A program made the position numbers and the translations under genes. The notes under the pieces were generated by a model that saw nothing but the letters and a program-made list of their open reading frames with translations, did no database searches and was not told the DNA's origin. A stretch of DNA of 5,110 nt, taken from contig JALTFF010000142.1 in NCBI GenBank assembly GCA_027007465.1, forward strand, positions 1 to 5,110, read 5' to 3'. The DNA is from a bacterium (GTDB lineage: Bacteria; Patescibacteriota; Patescibacteriia; Patescibacteriales; JALTFF01). Shown in pieces: positions 1 to 4,881 of the stretch. How positions within the stretch are numbered: the stretch's first letter is position 1; every line of letters begins with the position of its first letter.

Positions 1-36
1 TTCTTCTGCTTCATTAGATTCTTCTGCTTCATTAGA
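1..36 (-). repeat. 18-bp perfect tandem repeat, at least two copies, coding for SNEAEE
   Basis: Bases 1-18 and 19-36 are identical (TTCTTCTGCTTCATTAGA on the plus strand). The unit length is a multiple of three, so on the minus strand each copy encodes the hexapeptide SNEAEE in frame with the membrane protein starting at 252. The array touches the window edge, so the copy number is unknown. Identity at the DNA level, including third codon positions, points to recent duplication or slippage rather than old protein-level repetition. Confidence 0.85.
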
Positions 37-252
37 AGATGAAGCTGATTTATTTGCTGAAGTTGTTGTATTGCTTGTAGATTCTTTCTTGCTTCCATAA
101 CAATAATAATCACTTCCCATTAGTGATAGAACAAGAATTACAACAGCAGACGTGCTTATAGTCCATTTAACCCATCCTCCTGATAGCCAGACAATAATAA
201 GAATCAATAAAGATAGAATGGTCGGAATCCAGCATGTTTTTGCATTATTCAT
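1..252 (-). CDS. Hypothetical two-helix membrane protein with repetitive acidic tail (3' end outside window)
   Basis: An open frame of 84 codons starts with ATG at 252 and is still open at base 1. I do not recognise the family. Residues about 8-27 (start WIPTILSLLI) and about 32-46 (ISTSAVVILVLSL) are hydrophobic and likely form two membrane helices joined by a short Gly/Trp-containing turn. Residues 52-72 are a Lys/Ser/Thr/Asn-rich linker, and residues 73-84 are two exact copies of SNEAEE, so a disordered acidic tail is likely. Cysteines sit at 7 and 51. The start is chosen because it opens directly into the first helix and lies about 26 nt below a good extended -10 box; no Shine-Dalgarno is visible. 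It follows tRNA-Trp, where many bacteria have secE, but two helices and a repetitive tail do not look like SecE. The hydrophobic pattern and continuous frame argue for a real gene; its function is unknown. Confidence 0.6.
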   Translation of the reverse strand, partial: MNNAKTCWIPTILSLLILIIVWLSGGWVKWTISTSAVVILVLSLMGSDYYCYGSKKESTSNTTTSANKSASSSNEAEESNEAEE

Positions 253-266
253 ATGCAAATAATATA

Positions 267-309
267 GTTTATGCAAATTTATGTATTATAACATAAAAGA
301 TGCATAAAC
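267..309. promoter_or_regulatory. Nested inverted repeat around a -10 box (operator-like)
   Basis: Two inverted repeats share almost the same centre. The inner one is TTTATGT (278-284) and ACATAAA (291-297) around six bases. The outer one is GTTTATGCA (267-275) and TGCATAAAC (301-309). The arms are separated by AA on one side and AGA on the other, so the whole is a 43-bp palindrome with one base of asymmetry; a further five AT pairs (262-266 with 311-315) can be added by skipping A310. The six central bases are TATAAT on the minus strand, exactly the candidate -10 box for the gene starting at 252. This is the layout expected of a repressor binding site covering a promoter, with half-site TTTATG(C)A used twice. 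A hairpin in read-through RNA from tRNA-Trp is the alternative; no T tract follows it on the minus strand. Confidence 0.45.
285..293 (-). promoter_or_regulatory. Extended -10 promoter for the membrane protein gene
   Basis: Read on the minus strand this is TGTTATAAT: a consensus TATAAT (285-290) preceded by the TGn extension (291-293). I find no convincing -35 hexamer at 16-18 bp spacing, which is usual for extended -10 promoters. Predicted initiation near 278 leaves a leader of about 26 nt before the ATG at 252. In such AT-rich DNA a TATAAT can occur by chance, but the TGn element and its position before a start codon support it. Confidence 0.5.
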
Positions 310-366
310 ATATATAAGTTTATATTTCTATATTAGCAGAAAATTTTAAAAAATACAATATATAGG

Positions 367-437
367 CAGGGGTTGAAGGAATTGAACCCTCATTTACGCT
401 TTTGGAGAGCGTTGTTTTGCCATTAAACTAAACCCCT
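367..437 (-). tRNA. tRNA-Trp (anticodon CCA)
   Basis: A complete 71-nt cloverleaf on the minus strand. The acceptor stem AGGGGTT/AACCCCT pairs fully; the D arm is GTTT-AATGGCA-AAAC; the anticodon stem is ACGCT/AGCGT with loop CTCCAAA and anticodon CCA at 403-405; the T arm is GAGGG-TTCAATT-CCTTC with one G-T pair. The discriminator is G73, the usual bacterial tryptophan identity base. CCA is not encoded (the genomic sequence continues CCTATA), so it must be added after transcription. The 5' end lies 2 nt after the stop codon of the upstream PerM-family gene, so the tRNA is probably excised from a shared transcript by RNase P, or has a promoter inside that gene. Confidence 0.96.
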
Positions 438-439
438 AT

Positions 440-1486
440 TTATTTTTCTAATATACTCTGATATTCTATTTCATAAATATGCAATATTGTAATTGTTAGA
501 GCGATTATTAAAGGCCCATAAATTATGCCCCAAAATCCAAACAAACTAATACTGCCTAAAATAGCAAATATTAAAATAATAGGATTAACCTCTGCTTTAC
601 CTTTAATAATATAAGCTCTTAAAATATTATCTATTGAACTTATGGCAAAAAATCCCCATACTAACAAGAAAATACCTTGCCAAATATCACCAATATAAAG
701 CAGATAAATTCCTACTGGAAACCAAACTATAGAAGATCCAAAATAAGGAATAACAGAAAAAAAAGAAATAGCTAAACCAGCAAAAAAAGCTGGCAATCCA
801 ATAATCATAAAGCCAATAGCGCCTACAATTCCTTGTGCAATAGCTACAATAAAAATGCTTAATATTATAGAATAACTTACGCTCTGAAATTTTTTGAAAA
901 TTTCAATGTCATATTTATTTTCCAATGGAGTAAGCTGCATTATTTTTTTTATTATTCTTTCTCCATCAGTAAAGAAAAAATATACAGCAAGAATTATTAA
1001 GAACAAGGATGTAATAAAACTAGTTGTTCCCTTTATAATATTAGTTGCGCCAGAGATCAACCATTGATTAACTTTATCTATGATATTTAATGTATATTTT
1101 TTAATAGTTGCAGAATCTAAGCCTAAGTAATCTACTTTTTTTAAAAATTTAATCTCTATTGCTTTGTTAAAATTATTTTTAGAAAAATATTCTTTAGCAG
1201 AATTATAAGCAACAATAGACTTTTGTGAAGCAAGGATTATAAAATTAGCTGTAGGAATAATTATAATTAGAGCAATACCAATACACATTATTAAAGCAGA
1301 TAAGTGTTTTTTTCCATTTAACTTGTTAGTTAATTTTAAGTGCAGAGGGTATAATATAACCACTAAAATAGCAGATATTATAATTTCATCTAAAAATGGT
1401 TTAAAAATTAAATAGCAAAGATAAATTGTTAAAACAGCTAATGATAAAATAAAAATTTTTGATAAATTTTTGCTTGAATCATTCAT
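440..1486 (-). CDS. AI-2E/PerM-family transporter (UPF0118 family membrane protein)
   Basis: A 348-residue integral membrane protein, the usual length for the AI-2E exporter-like (PerM/UPF0118) family. Hydrophobic segments lie at about 11-28, 34-48, 64-87, 153-172, 205-230, 231-247, 253-280 and 300-337, with a long soluble stretch at about 90-148, matching the family layout. Family signatures are visible in the C-terminal half: the SVIPYFGSSIVWFPVG region (244-259) and the DNILR ... NPIILIFAILGSISLFGFWG ... GPLI block (286-327). Members include the AI-2 exporter TqsA and Na+/H+ or osmolyte-related antiporters; the substrate here cannot be told from sequence. The ATG at 1486 opens into a short hydrophilic leader before helix 1. 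No Shine-Dalgarno is visible; the bases just upstream are TATTAAATT. It sits between rpmG and tRNA-Trp, a place normally occupied by nothing, and may be an insertion into an older translation cluster. Confidence 0.93.
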   Translation of the reverse strand: MNDSSKNLSKIFILSLAVLTIYLCYLIFKPFLDEIIISAILVVILYPLHLKLTNKLNGKKHLSALIMCIGIALIIIIPTANFIILASQKSIVAYNSAKEYFSKNNFNKAIEIKFLKKVDYLGLDSATIKKYTLNIIDKVNQWLISGATNIIKGTTSFITSLFLIILAVYFFFTDGERIIKKIMQLTPLENKYDIEIFKKFQSVSYSIILSIFIVAIAQGIVGAIGFMIIGLPAFFAGLAISFFSVIPYFGSSIVWFPVGIYLLYIGDIWQGIFLLVWGFFAISSIDNILRAYIIKGKAEVNPIILIFAILGSISLFGFWGIIYGPLIIALTITILHIYEIEYQSILEK

Positions 1487-1535
1487 AATTTAATATGATA
1501 AATTTCTTAGCAGGTTTATCAGATGAAGAATATCC

Positions 1536-1541
1536 ATTATA
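1536..1541 (-). promoter_or_regulatory. Candidate -10 box for the PerM-family gene
   Basis: A consensus TATAAT on the minus strand, predicting initiation near 1529 and a leader of about 43 nt before the ATG at 1486. No recognisable -35 element lies at the right distance and there is no TGn extension. It lies downstream of the weak terminator at 1610-1628, which would make the PerM-family gene and tRNA-Trp a separate transcription unit. Support is modest because the region is AT-rich. Confidence 0.3.
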
Positions 1542-1609
1542 CAAAAGCCTGTTTAAATAATTTCTTCCTCTATTGTTGTTTTATATTAGAATGGTAAAGT
1601 GGACTTATT

Positions 1610-1628
1610 AAAAATGAAGCTTAGCTTC
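1610..1628 (-). terminator. Weak intrinsic terminator candidate downstream of rpmG
   Basis: On the minus strand GAAGC-TAA-GCTTC forms a 5-bp stem with a 3-nt loop, followed by ATTTTT (1615-1610). It lies about 90 nt after the rpmG stop codon and could end the tRNA-Tyr to rpmG transcript. The stem is short, so efficiency would be low; it may be only one element of the structured spacer at 1616-1677. Confidence 0.3.
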
Positions 1629-1677
1629 TTATGCGCATTGTCTATTTCAGCTAAATGAGTTAGCTCCTTTCTAAGGA
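1616..1677. other. Hairpin-dense spacer between rpmG and the PerM-family gene
   Basis: Four perfect short dyads follow each other within 62 bases: GAAGCT-T-AGCTTC (1616-1628), ATGCGCAT (1631-1638), AGCTAA-ATGAG-TTAGCT (1649-1665) and TCCTT-TCT-AAGGA (1665-1677). The segment is richer in G and C than the flanking spacer. No open frame longer than about 15 codons is present on either strand. The stretch could be the folded 3' end of the rpmG transcript, a small RNA, or a decayed gene; no known RNA family was recognised. Confidence 0.35.
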
Positions 1678-1717
1678 ATATTAAAGGAATTTAAATCTAA
1701 TAAAATTATACTAAAAT

Positions 1718-1873
1718 TTATTTAACTTCTTTGTGTAGTGTGTGTTTTCTACACCAAGGACAGAACTTTTTTAACTCTAATTTTTCTTTATTTGTTTTTT
1801 TATTCCTAACAGTATTATAATTTATTTTTTTACAAACAGTACATTGTAGTTTTACTCTATTTTTTTGTGACAT
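1718..1873 (-). CDS. rpmG: 50S ribosomal protein bL33 (zinc-binding form)
   Basis: A 51-residue protein, the normal size of bL33, a small protein of the large ribosomal subunit near the E site. The start MSQKNRVKLQC and the ending CPWCRKHTLHKEVK are typical of the family. Two CxxC pairs, C11-C14 and C38-C41, form the zinc ribbon, so this is the zinc-containing (C+) version rather than the cysteine-free paralogue many bacteria use under zinc limitation. The ATG at 1873 is preceded by ATACTT with no Shine-Dalgarno. The gene follows tRNA-Thr by 56 nt on the same strand with no clear promoter between, so cotranscription with the tRNA is likely. The tRNA-Thr - rpmG neighbourhood fits the common tRNA - tuf - rpmG cluster with tuf absent. 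Confidence 0.95.
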   Translation of the reverse strand: MSQKNRVKLQCTVCKKINYNTVRNKKTNKEKLELKKFCPWCRKHTLHKEVK

Positions 1874-1929
1874 AAGTATTTTTTAAATTAAATAATGTTT
1901 ATTTATATATGCTATAGAGCAGATAAAAG

Positions 1930-2001
1930 AGCCTGGGGTCGGACTTGAACCGACGACCTACTGTTTACAAAACAGTTGCTCTACCGCTGAGCTACTCAGG
2001 C
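1930..2001 (-). tRNA. tRNA-Thr (anticodon TGT)
   Basis: A 72-nt cloverleaf on the minus strand. The D arm GCTC-AGCGGTA-GAGC, anticodon stem ACTGT/ACAGT with loop TTTGTAA (anticodon TGT) and T arm GTCGG-TTCAAGT-CCGAC all pair perfectly. The acceptor stem GCCTGAG/CCCAGGC pairs at six of seven positions, with an A6-C67 mismatch. The discriminator is T73 and no CCA is encoded (sequence continues CTTTTA). It lies 31 nt after the engB stop and 56 nt before rpmG, so it is probably cut out of a longer transcript. Confidence 0.95.
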
Positions 2002-2032
2002 TTTTTATTGTTGTGAATGATTTAAAAATACT

Positions 2033-2653
2033 CTAAGTATTATTAATCGTAGGATTATTAGTATTATTATTTACTATTATTGATTTGTCAAATATTAAAT
2101 TAAGCACTTTCTTCCTTTCTCTCTTGGTTTTTGCAGAATATTGGATAATTTTATTATTTGGAGCTATTTTCTTAATAGTCTCTAACTTTTTAATTATCTC
2201 ATTAGTTTTTAATTTATCAGCTTTATTTGCGACTATTATAAGCGAATAATTGTTTTGATTTATTAACTCTAATATTTTTTTATCAAGCTCTGTTAGCCCT
2301 ATTCTTATATCAATAATTAAAATTATCTTTTCAAATTTTGTATTAGAACGAAATAAATACCAAAAGATCATTTTCTTTATTTTTTCAATTTGTTTTTTGG
2401 ATGCTTTTATAAATCCGTAGCCAGGAAGATCAACAAAGTATATTTTTTTATTGATTAAAAAAAAATTAATTTGCCTTGTTTTACCTGGAGTAGAGCTACT
2501 TTTAACTAAATTTTTTCTGTTAACCAATGAATTTATAACGCTTGATTTTCCCACATTAGATCTTCCTATAAATACAATTTGAGGGATTTTATTTTCTAAT
2601 ATTTTATTTGTTCCAATAATTCCCTTGACGAATTCAGCTGTTTTAATTTCCAT
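2033..2653 (-). CDS. engB: EngB/YsxC (YihA) ribosome-biogenesis GTPase
   Basis: A 206-residue TRAFAC-class GTPase; family members act in late assembly of the 50S subunit and are needed for growth in most bacteria tested. Visible motifs in order: P loop GRSNVGKS (30-37), switch I region STPGKT (54-59) followed by the family-typical INFF, switch II DLPGYG (75-80), the IIDIRIGLTELD segment (113-124) characteristic of EngB, G4 as NKAD (143-146, where TKAD is more usual) and G5 as SAK (173-175). The domain fills the protein except for a Asn/Thr-rich tail (195-206) that is not a family feature. The ATG at 2653 gives the expected short N-terminal lead before the P loop. It starts 7 nt after the proS stop and so is probably in the same operon; a TATAAT sits just upstream within the proS stop region. 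It ends in TAG. Confidence 0.96.
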   Translation of the reverse strand: MEIKTAEFVKGIIGTNKILENKIPQIVFIGRSNVGKSSVINSLVNRKNLVKSSSTPGKTRQINFFLINKKIYFVDLPGYGFIKASKKQIEKIKKMIFWYLFRSNTKFEKIILIIDIRIGLTELDKKILELINQNNYSLIIVANKADKLKTNEIIKKLETIKKIAPNNKIIQYSAKTKRERKKVLNLIFDKSIIVNNNTNNPTINNT

Positions 2654-2660
2654 AATAAAA

Positions 2661-4370
2661 TTATACTATTTTCAATATACTATTAATTCGTTTACAAGAT
2701 ATAAGCTTTGTATTTAGTTCTTTACGGATTTTTATTTCAAATGCATTCTGTTTTAGTGTTTTTTTGCTTATTACAATTCTTATTGGTATGCCTATTAAAT
2801 CAGCGTCTGCAAATTTTTCGCCAGCTGTTTTATCTCTGTCATCATATAATGTATCTATTTTCATCTTAGTTAATTTTTCATATAATTTATCAGCTTTATC
2901 TTTAACATTATTTAATGCAATTAAATGTATTTGAAAAGGTGATACTATCTTTGGCCAAATAATGCCTTTCTTATCATTATGTTTTTCAACAATTGCTGCC
3001 ATTGTTCTGCCTATCCCAATGCCATAACATCCCATATAAAGCAATTTTTCCTTCCCATCAGCGTCAACATAAACAGCACCTTTCATCTTGCTTGAATAGT
3101 GATATCCAAGTTGGAATATATTTCCTACTTCAATGCCTTGTTTTTCAACTAATTTTCCTGAATTATCAATTGATTGATAACCAGCCTTTGCTAGTGCAAT
3201 ATCTCCTTCAATGTCTGGCTTATAATCTCTATCAATATTGACATTTAATAAGTCTTTATTTTTCTCATTACTTCCACCATAACTATTTACTACTGTTCTT
3301 AAAGAATCATCAGCTACAATAATTAATTTTGTTTTTTTGTTTAGTTTATCTTTTATTCCAACAGGCGAAATAAATCCAGGCTCTGATTGAATATCTTTCT
3401 TAATCTCTTCATTACTAGCATGTCGCAAACTTGTTACTTTTAATATATTTTTTAATTTTACTTCATTAACGTCAAAATCTCCTCTGATTATAGCTAATAT
3501 ATATCTATTTTTTTTATCTACAAACACAACATCTTTAATTTGCTGCCAAAGAGGTAGTTTGTGTAACTTAACCCCATCTTGCATTTTAGGACCTCTTTTT
3601 GCTATAACTTTTATAAGTTGTTTTGGCTTTTCACTTTTATTTTTTATTTCTTTTTTAAATAAAGCGACATCTTCATGAGCCGCATATTTTCCACTTTCAG
3701 AAATAAAAAATTTACTTTCTCCAACTTTAGATTCAACAATAAATTCATGGCAATATTCTCCTCCAATATATCCATTATCAGATTCAACAATATAAGTTTC
3801 CAAGCCAAGCCTTTTAAAAATTTTTGTATAAACTTTTTTCATTTTTTCATATTCTATTTTAAAATCTTCCTTATTTCTATGAAACGAATAAGCATCTTTC
3901 ATAATAAATTCTCTAACTCGCAACAATCCTCCTCTAGCGCGTAATTCATCTCTAAATTTTGGAGAAAATTGATAAAGATTAAATGGTAGATCGCGATAGC
4001 TTAATTTATATTGGCGGACCAAATCAACAAACATCTCCTCTGCTGTGCCACCTAAAACAAATTCAGTATTTCTGCGATCTTTTACTCTCATCAATTCAAA
4101 GCCAATTGTATTTGTTCTATTTGTTTCCTGCCATAATTTTAATGGATGTAAAATAGGGCTTACCATTTCTTGGCATCCAGCAGCATCCATTTCTTGCTTA
4201 ATAATAGACATTATTTTTTGTTGAACTTTTTGACCAATTGGCAATATATAGTAACGTCCAGCAGATGATTCTCTAATAAAATCACCTTGCTTAAGTAGTT
4301 TTGATGAGACAATTTTGTCATTGTCAGGAACTGTTTTAGAAGTTTTTAAAAAGTAATGCGAAAGTCTCAT
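2661..4370 (-). CDS. proS: Prolyl-tRNA synthetase, bacterial type with editing insertion
   Basis: A 569-residue class II aminoacyl-tRNA synthetase that charges tRNA-Pro with proline; length is typical of the bacterial form. The N-terminal core begins MRLSHYFLKT and shows GGTAEE (107-112, the TxE motif that binds the proline amino group), motif 2 from FRDE (139-142) through REFIMKDAYSFH (153-164), and motif 3 GCYGIGIGRTMAAIVE (447-462). Between motifs 2 and 3, about 235-385, lies the INS/YbaK-like domain that hydrolyses mischarged Ala-tRNA-Pro: the conserved RGDFDVNEVKL (296-306), GFISPVG (332-338) and NIDRD (378-382) are present, and K279 appears to occupy the position of the conserved editing lysine (alignment by eye). 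The anticodon-binding domain covers about 478-569, with DDRDKTAGEKFADADLIGIP (510-529). The start matches the family N terminus. It begins 22 nt after tRNA-Tyr and ends 7 nt before engB. Confidence 0.98.
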   Translation of the reverse strand: MRLSHYFLKTSKTVPDNDKIVSSKLLKQGDFIRESSAGRYYILPIGQKVQQKIMSIIKQEMDAAGCQEMVSPILHPLKLWQETNRTNTIGFELMRVKDRRNTEFVLGGTAEEMFVDLVRQYKLSYRDLPFNLYQFSPKFRDELRARGGLLRVREFIMKDAYSFHRNKEDFKIEYEKMKKVYTKIFKRLGLETYIVESDNGYIGGEYCHEFIVESKVGESKFFISESGKYAAHEDVALFKKEIKNKSEKPKQLIKVIAKRGPKMQDGVKLHKLPLWQQIKDVVFVDKKNRYILAIIRGDFDVNEVKLKNILKVTSLRHASNEEIKKDIQSEPGFISPVGIKDKLNKKTKLIIVADDSLRTVVNSYGGSNEKNKDLLNVNIDRDYKPDIEGDIALAKAGYQSIDNSGKLVEKQGIEVGNIFQLGYHYSSKMKGAVYVDADGKEKLLYMGCYGIGIGRTMAAIVEKHNDKKGIIWPKIVSPFQIHLIALNNVKDKADKLYEKLTKMKIDTLYDDRDKTAGEKFADADLIGIPIRIVISKKTLKQNAFEIKIRKELNTKLISCKRINSILKIV

Positions 4371-4392
4371 AAATTATTATTAGTTTAGTTTG

Positions 4393-4475
4393 TGGGCAGG
4401 GAGGGATTCGAACCCCCGAAGACAAATGCCAGCAGATTTACAGTCTGCTCCAGTTGACCGCTTTGGTACCTACCC
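4393..4475 (-). tRNA. tRNA-Tyr (anticodon GTA)
   Basis: An 83-nt class II tRNA on the minus strand. The acceptor stem GGGTAGG/CCTGCCC pairs fully with one T-G pair; the anticodon stem is GCAGA/TCTGC with loop CTGTAAA, anticodon GTA at 4439-4441. A long variable arm (TGGCATTTGTCTTC) marks the bacterial tyrosine type, followed by the T arm GGGGG-TTCGAAT-CCCTC. The discriminator is A73; CCA is not encoded. It is first in its transcription unit, about 16 nt below the predicted start of a sigma70-like promoter, and proS starts 22 nt further on with no promoter visible between, so tRNA and mRNA are probably made together. Confidence 0.97.
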
Positions 4476-4497
4476 AAATTATTCAAAATTCAATATA

Positions 4498-4526
4498 ATC
4501 ATAACCCAAATTAGAAAATTTTGCAA
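4498..4526 (-). promoter_or_regulatory. Sigma70-like promoter for tRNA-Tyr - proS - engB
   Basis: On the minus strand TTGCAA (4526-4521, four of six to the -35 consensus) and TATGAT (4503-4498, five of six to the -10 consensus) are separated by exactly 17 bp. Predicted initiation near 4491 gives a leader of about 16 nt before the tRNA-Tyr 5' end at 4475. It is the best-formed two-box promoter in the window and is well placed to drive the whole minus-strand translation cluster. Confidence 0.65.
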
Positions 4527-4548
4527 GAATAGAAAATCTTTTTCTATC

Positions 4549-4579
4549 TCTTCCTTTTTTCAAAAGGAAGATATTTTTT
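4549..4579 (+). terminator. Perfect 10-bp hairpin followed by a T run
   Basis: TCTTCCTTTT (4549-4558) and AAAAGGAAGA (4562-4571) pair perfectly over a 3-nt loop, and TATTTTTT follows to 4579, giving an intrinsic-terminator shape on the plus strand. No plus-strand gene lies upstream in the window, so a terminating role has no obvious client except antisense read-through. Its position 23 bp upstream of the -35 box of the tRNA-Tyr promoter also allows a regulatory site. Confidence 0.35.
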
Positions 4580-4636
4580 GTTTATTCACTTTTCTTAAAG
4601 GTAGAGATTAAGAGATGAGAAGTGTTTTAAAAATCT

Positions 4637-4717
4637 AAAATCCAAATATCAAATGACAAATGACAAACAAAATCCAAATGTCAAATGTCAAATTCAAAAT
4701 TTGAAACTTGAAATTTT
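4637..4717. repeat. Low-complexity intergenic repeat with 7-bp period
   Basis: CAAAT or CAAAC begins at 4643, 4650, 4657 and 4664, then at 4675, 4682 and 4689, an exact 7-bp spacing within each block. The block is duplicated at a 32-bp offset: AAAATCCAAAT recurs at 4637 and 4669, and about 26 of 32 positions match. The right end is palindromic: TCAAATT-CAA-AATTTGA (4688-4704) and AAAATTT-N8-AAATTTT (4696-4717). It is non-coding and sits mid-way in the divergent intergenic region. It resembles dispersed intergenic repeats rather than a gene remnant; a transposable origin cannot be shown from one copy. Confidence 0.7.
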
Positions 4718-4747
4718 AATTAGATACATTAATCACTTATTTAAAAT

Positions 4748-4769
4748 ATCTCAAAGGTCAATTTGAGAT
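4748..4769. promoter_or_regulatory. Perfect 8-bp dyad, operator-like
   Basis: ATCTCAAA (4748-4755) and TTTGAGAT (4762-4769) form a perfect inverted repeat around GGTCAA, 22 bp in all, about one helical turn between half-site centres plus four bases. No T run follows on either strand, so a terminator is unlikely. It lies upstream of candidate promoters for the ABC ATPase gene and is a plausible transcription-factor site; the binding protein is unknown. Confidence 0.4.
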
Positions 4770-4809
4770 GGGATTATACAAGCATTTTATTTTATTTTAA
4801 AAATTTCTA

Positions 4810-4851
4810 TGTTAAAATAATCTCATAAAATCTGATAATAAATACAGATTT
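4810..4851 (+). promoter_or_regulatory. Candidate promoter and dyad upstream of the ABC ATPase gene
   Basis: TGTTAAAAT (4810-4818) is an extended -10 type element (TAAAAT, five of six) that would start RNA near 4825 and leave a leader of about 57 nt. Just downstream AAATCTG (4828-4834) and CAGATTT (4845-4851) form a perfect 7-bp inverted repeat with a 10-nt AT loop, which would be a 5' leader hairpin or an operator. An alternative -10, GATAAT at 4834-4839, lies inside the dyad. No strong -35 is seen for either, so the choice is open. Confidence 0.35.
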
Positions 4852-4881
4852 ATTAATTATGTTTTCTACTAATAGAAATTT

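Noticed and set aside
1..36. CRISPR-like repeat
   Set aside because: The 18-bp units abut without spacers and are in frame with a coding region.
253..366. Intrinsic terminator after tRNA-Trp
   Set aside because: The only strong fold here has the -10 box in its loop and no T tract after it; the T run nearer the tRNA has no stem before it.
1490..1537. Short leader peptide (15 codons) before the PerM-family gene
   Set aside because: Its ATG overlaps the candidate -10 box, so it would not be in the transcript, and it has no Shine-Dalgarno or regulatory signature.
1590..1680. Possible tRNA on the minus strand with encoded CCA
   Set aside because: A 7-bp acceptor with two mismatches and an ACCA end can be drawn, but the D, anticodon and T arms do not form; the local hairpins are incompatible with a cloverleaf.
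2993..3241. Plus-strand 82-codon open frame
   Set aside because: Fully antisense to the conserved motif 3 region of proS, with no family resemblance.
3675..3944. Plus-strand 89-codon open frame
   Set aside because: Fully antisense to the motif 2 region of proS; Phe/Asn/Ile-rich composition is what the reverse of AT-rich Lys/Glu coding gives.
4390..4611. Plus-strand 73-codon open frame beginning MWAGRDSNPRRQ
   Set aside because: Its first third is the antisense of tRNA-Tyr; the AGRDSNPR string is a well-known spurious translation of tRNA T arms. The rest runs through promoter and hairpin sequence.
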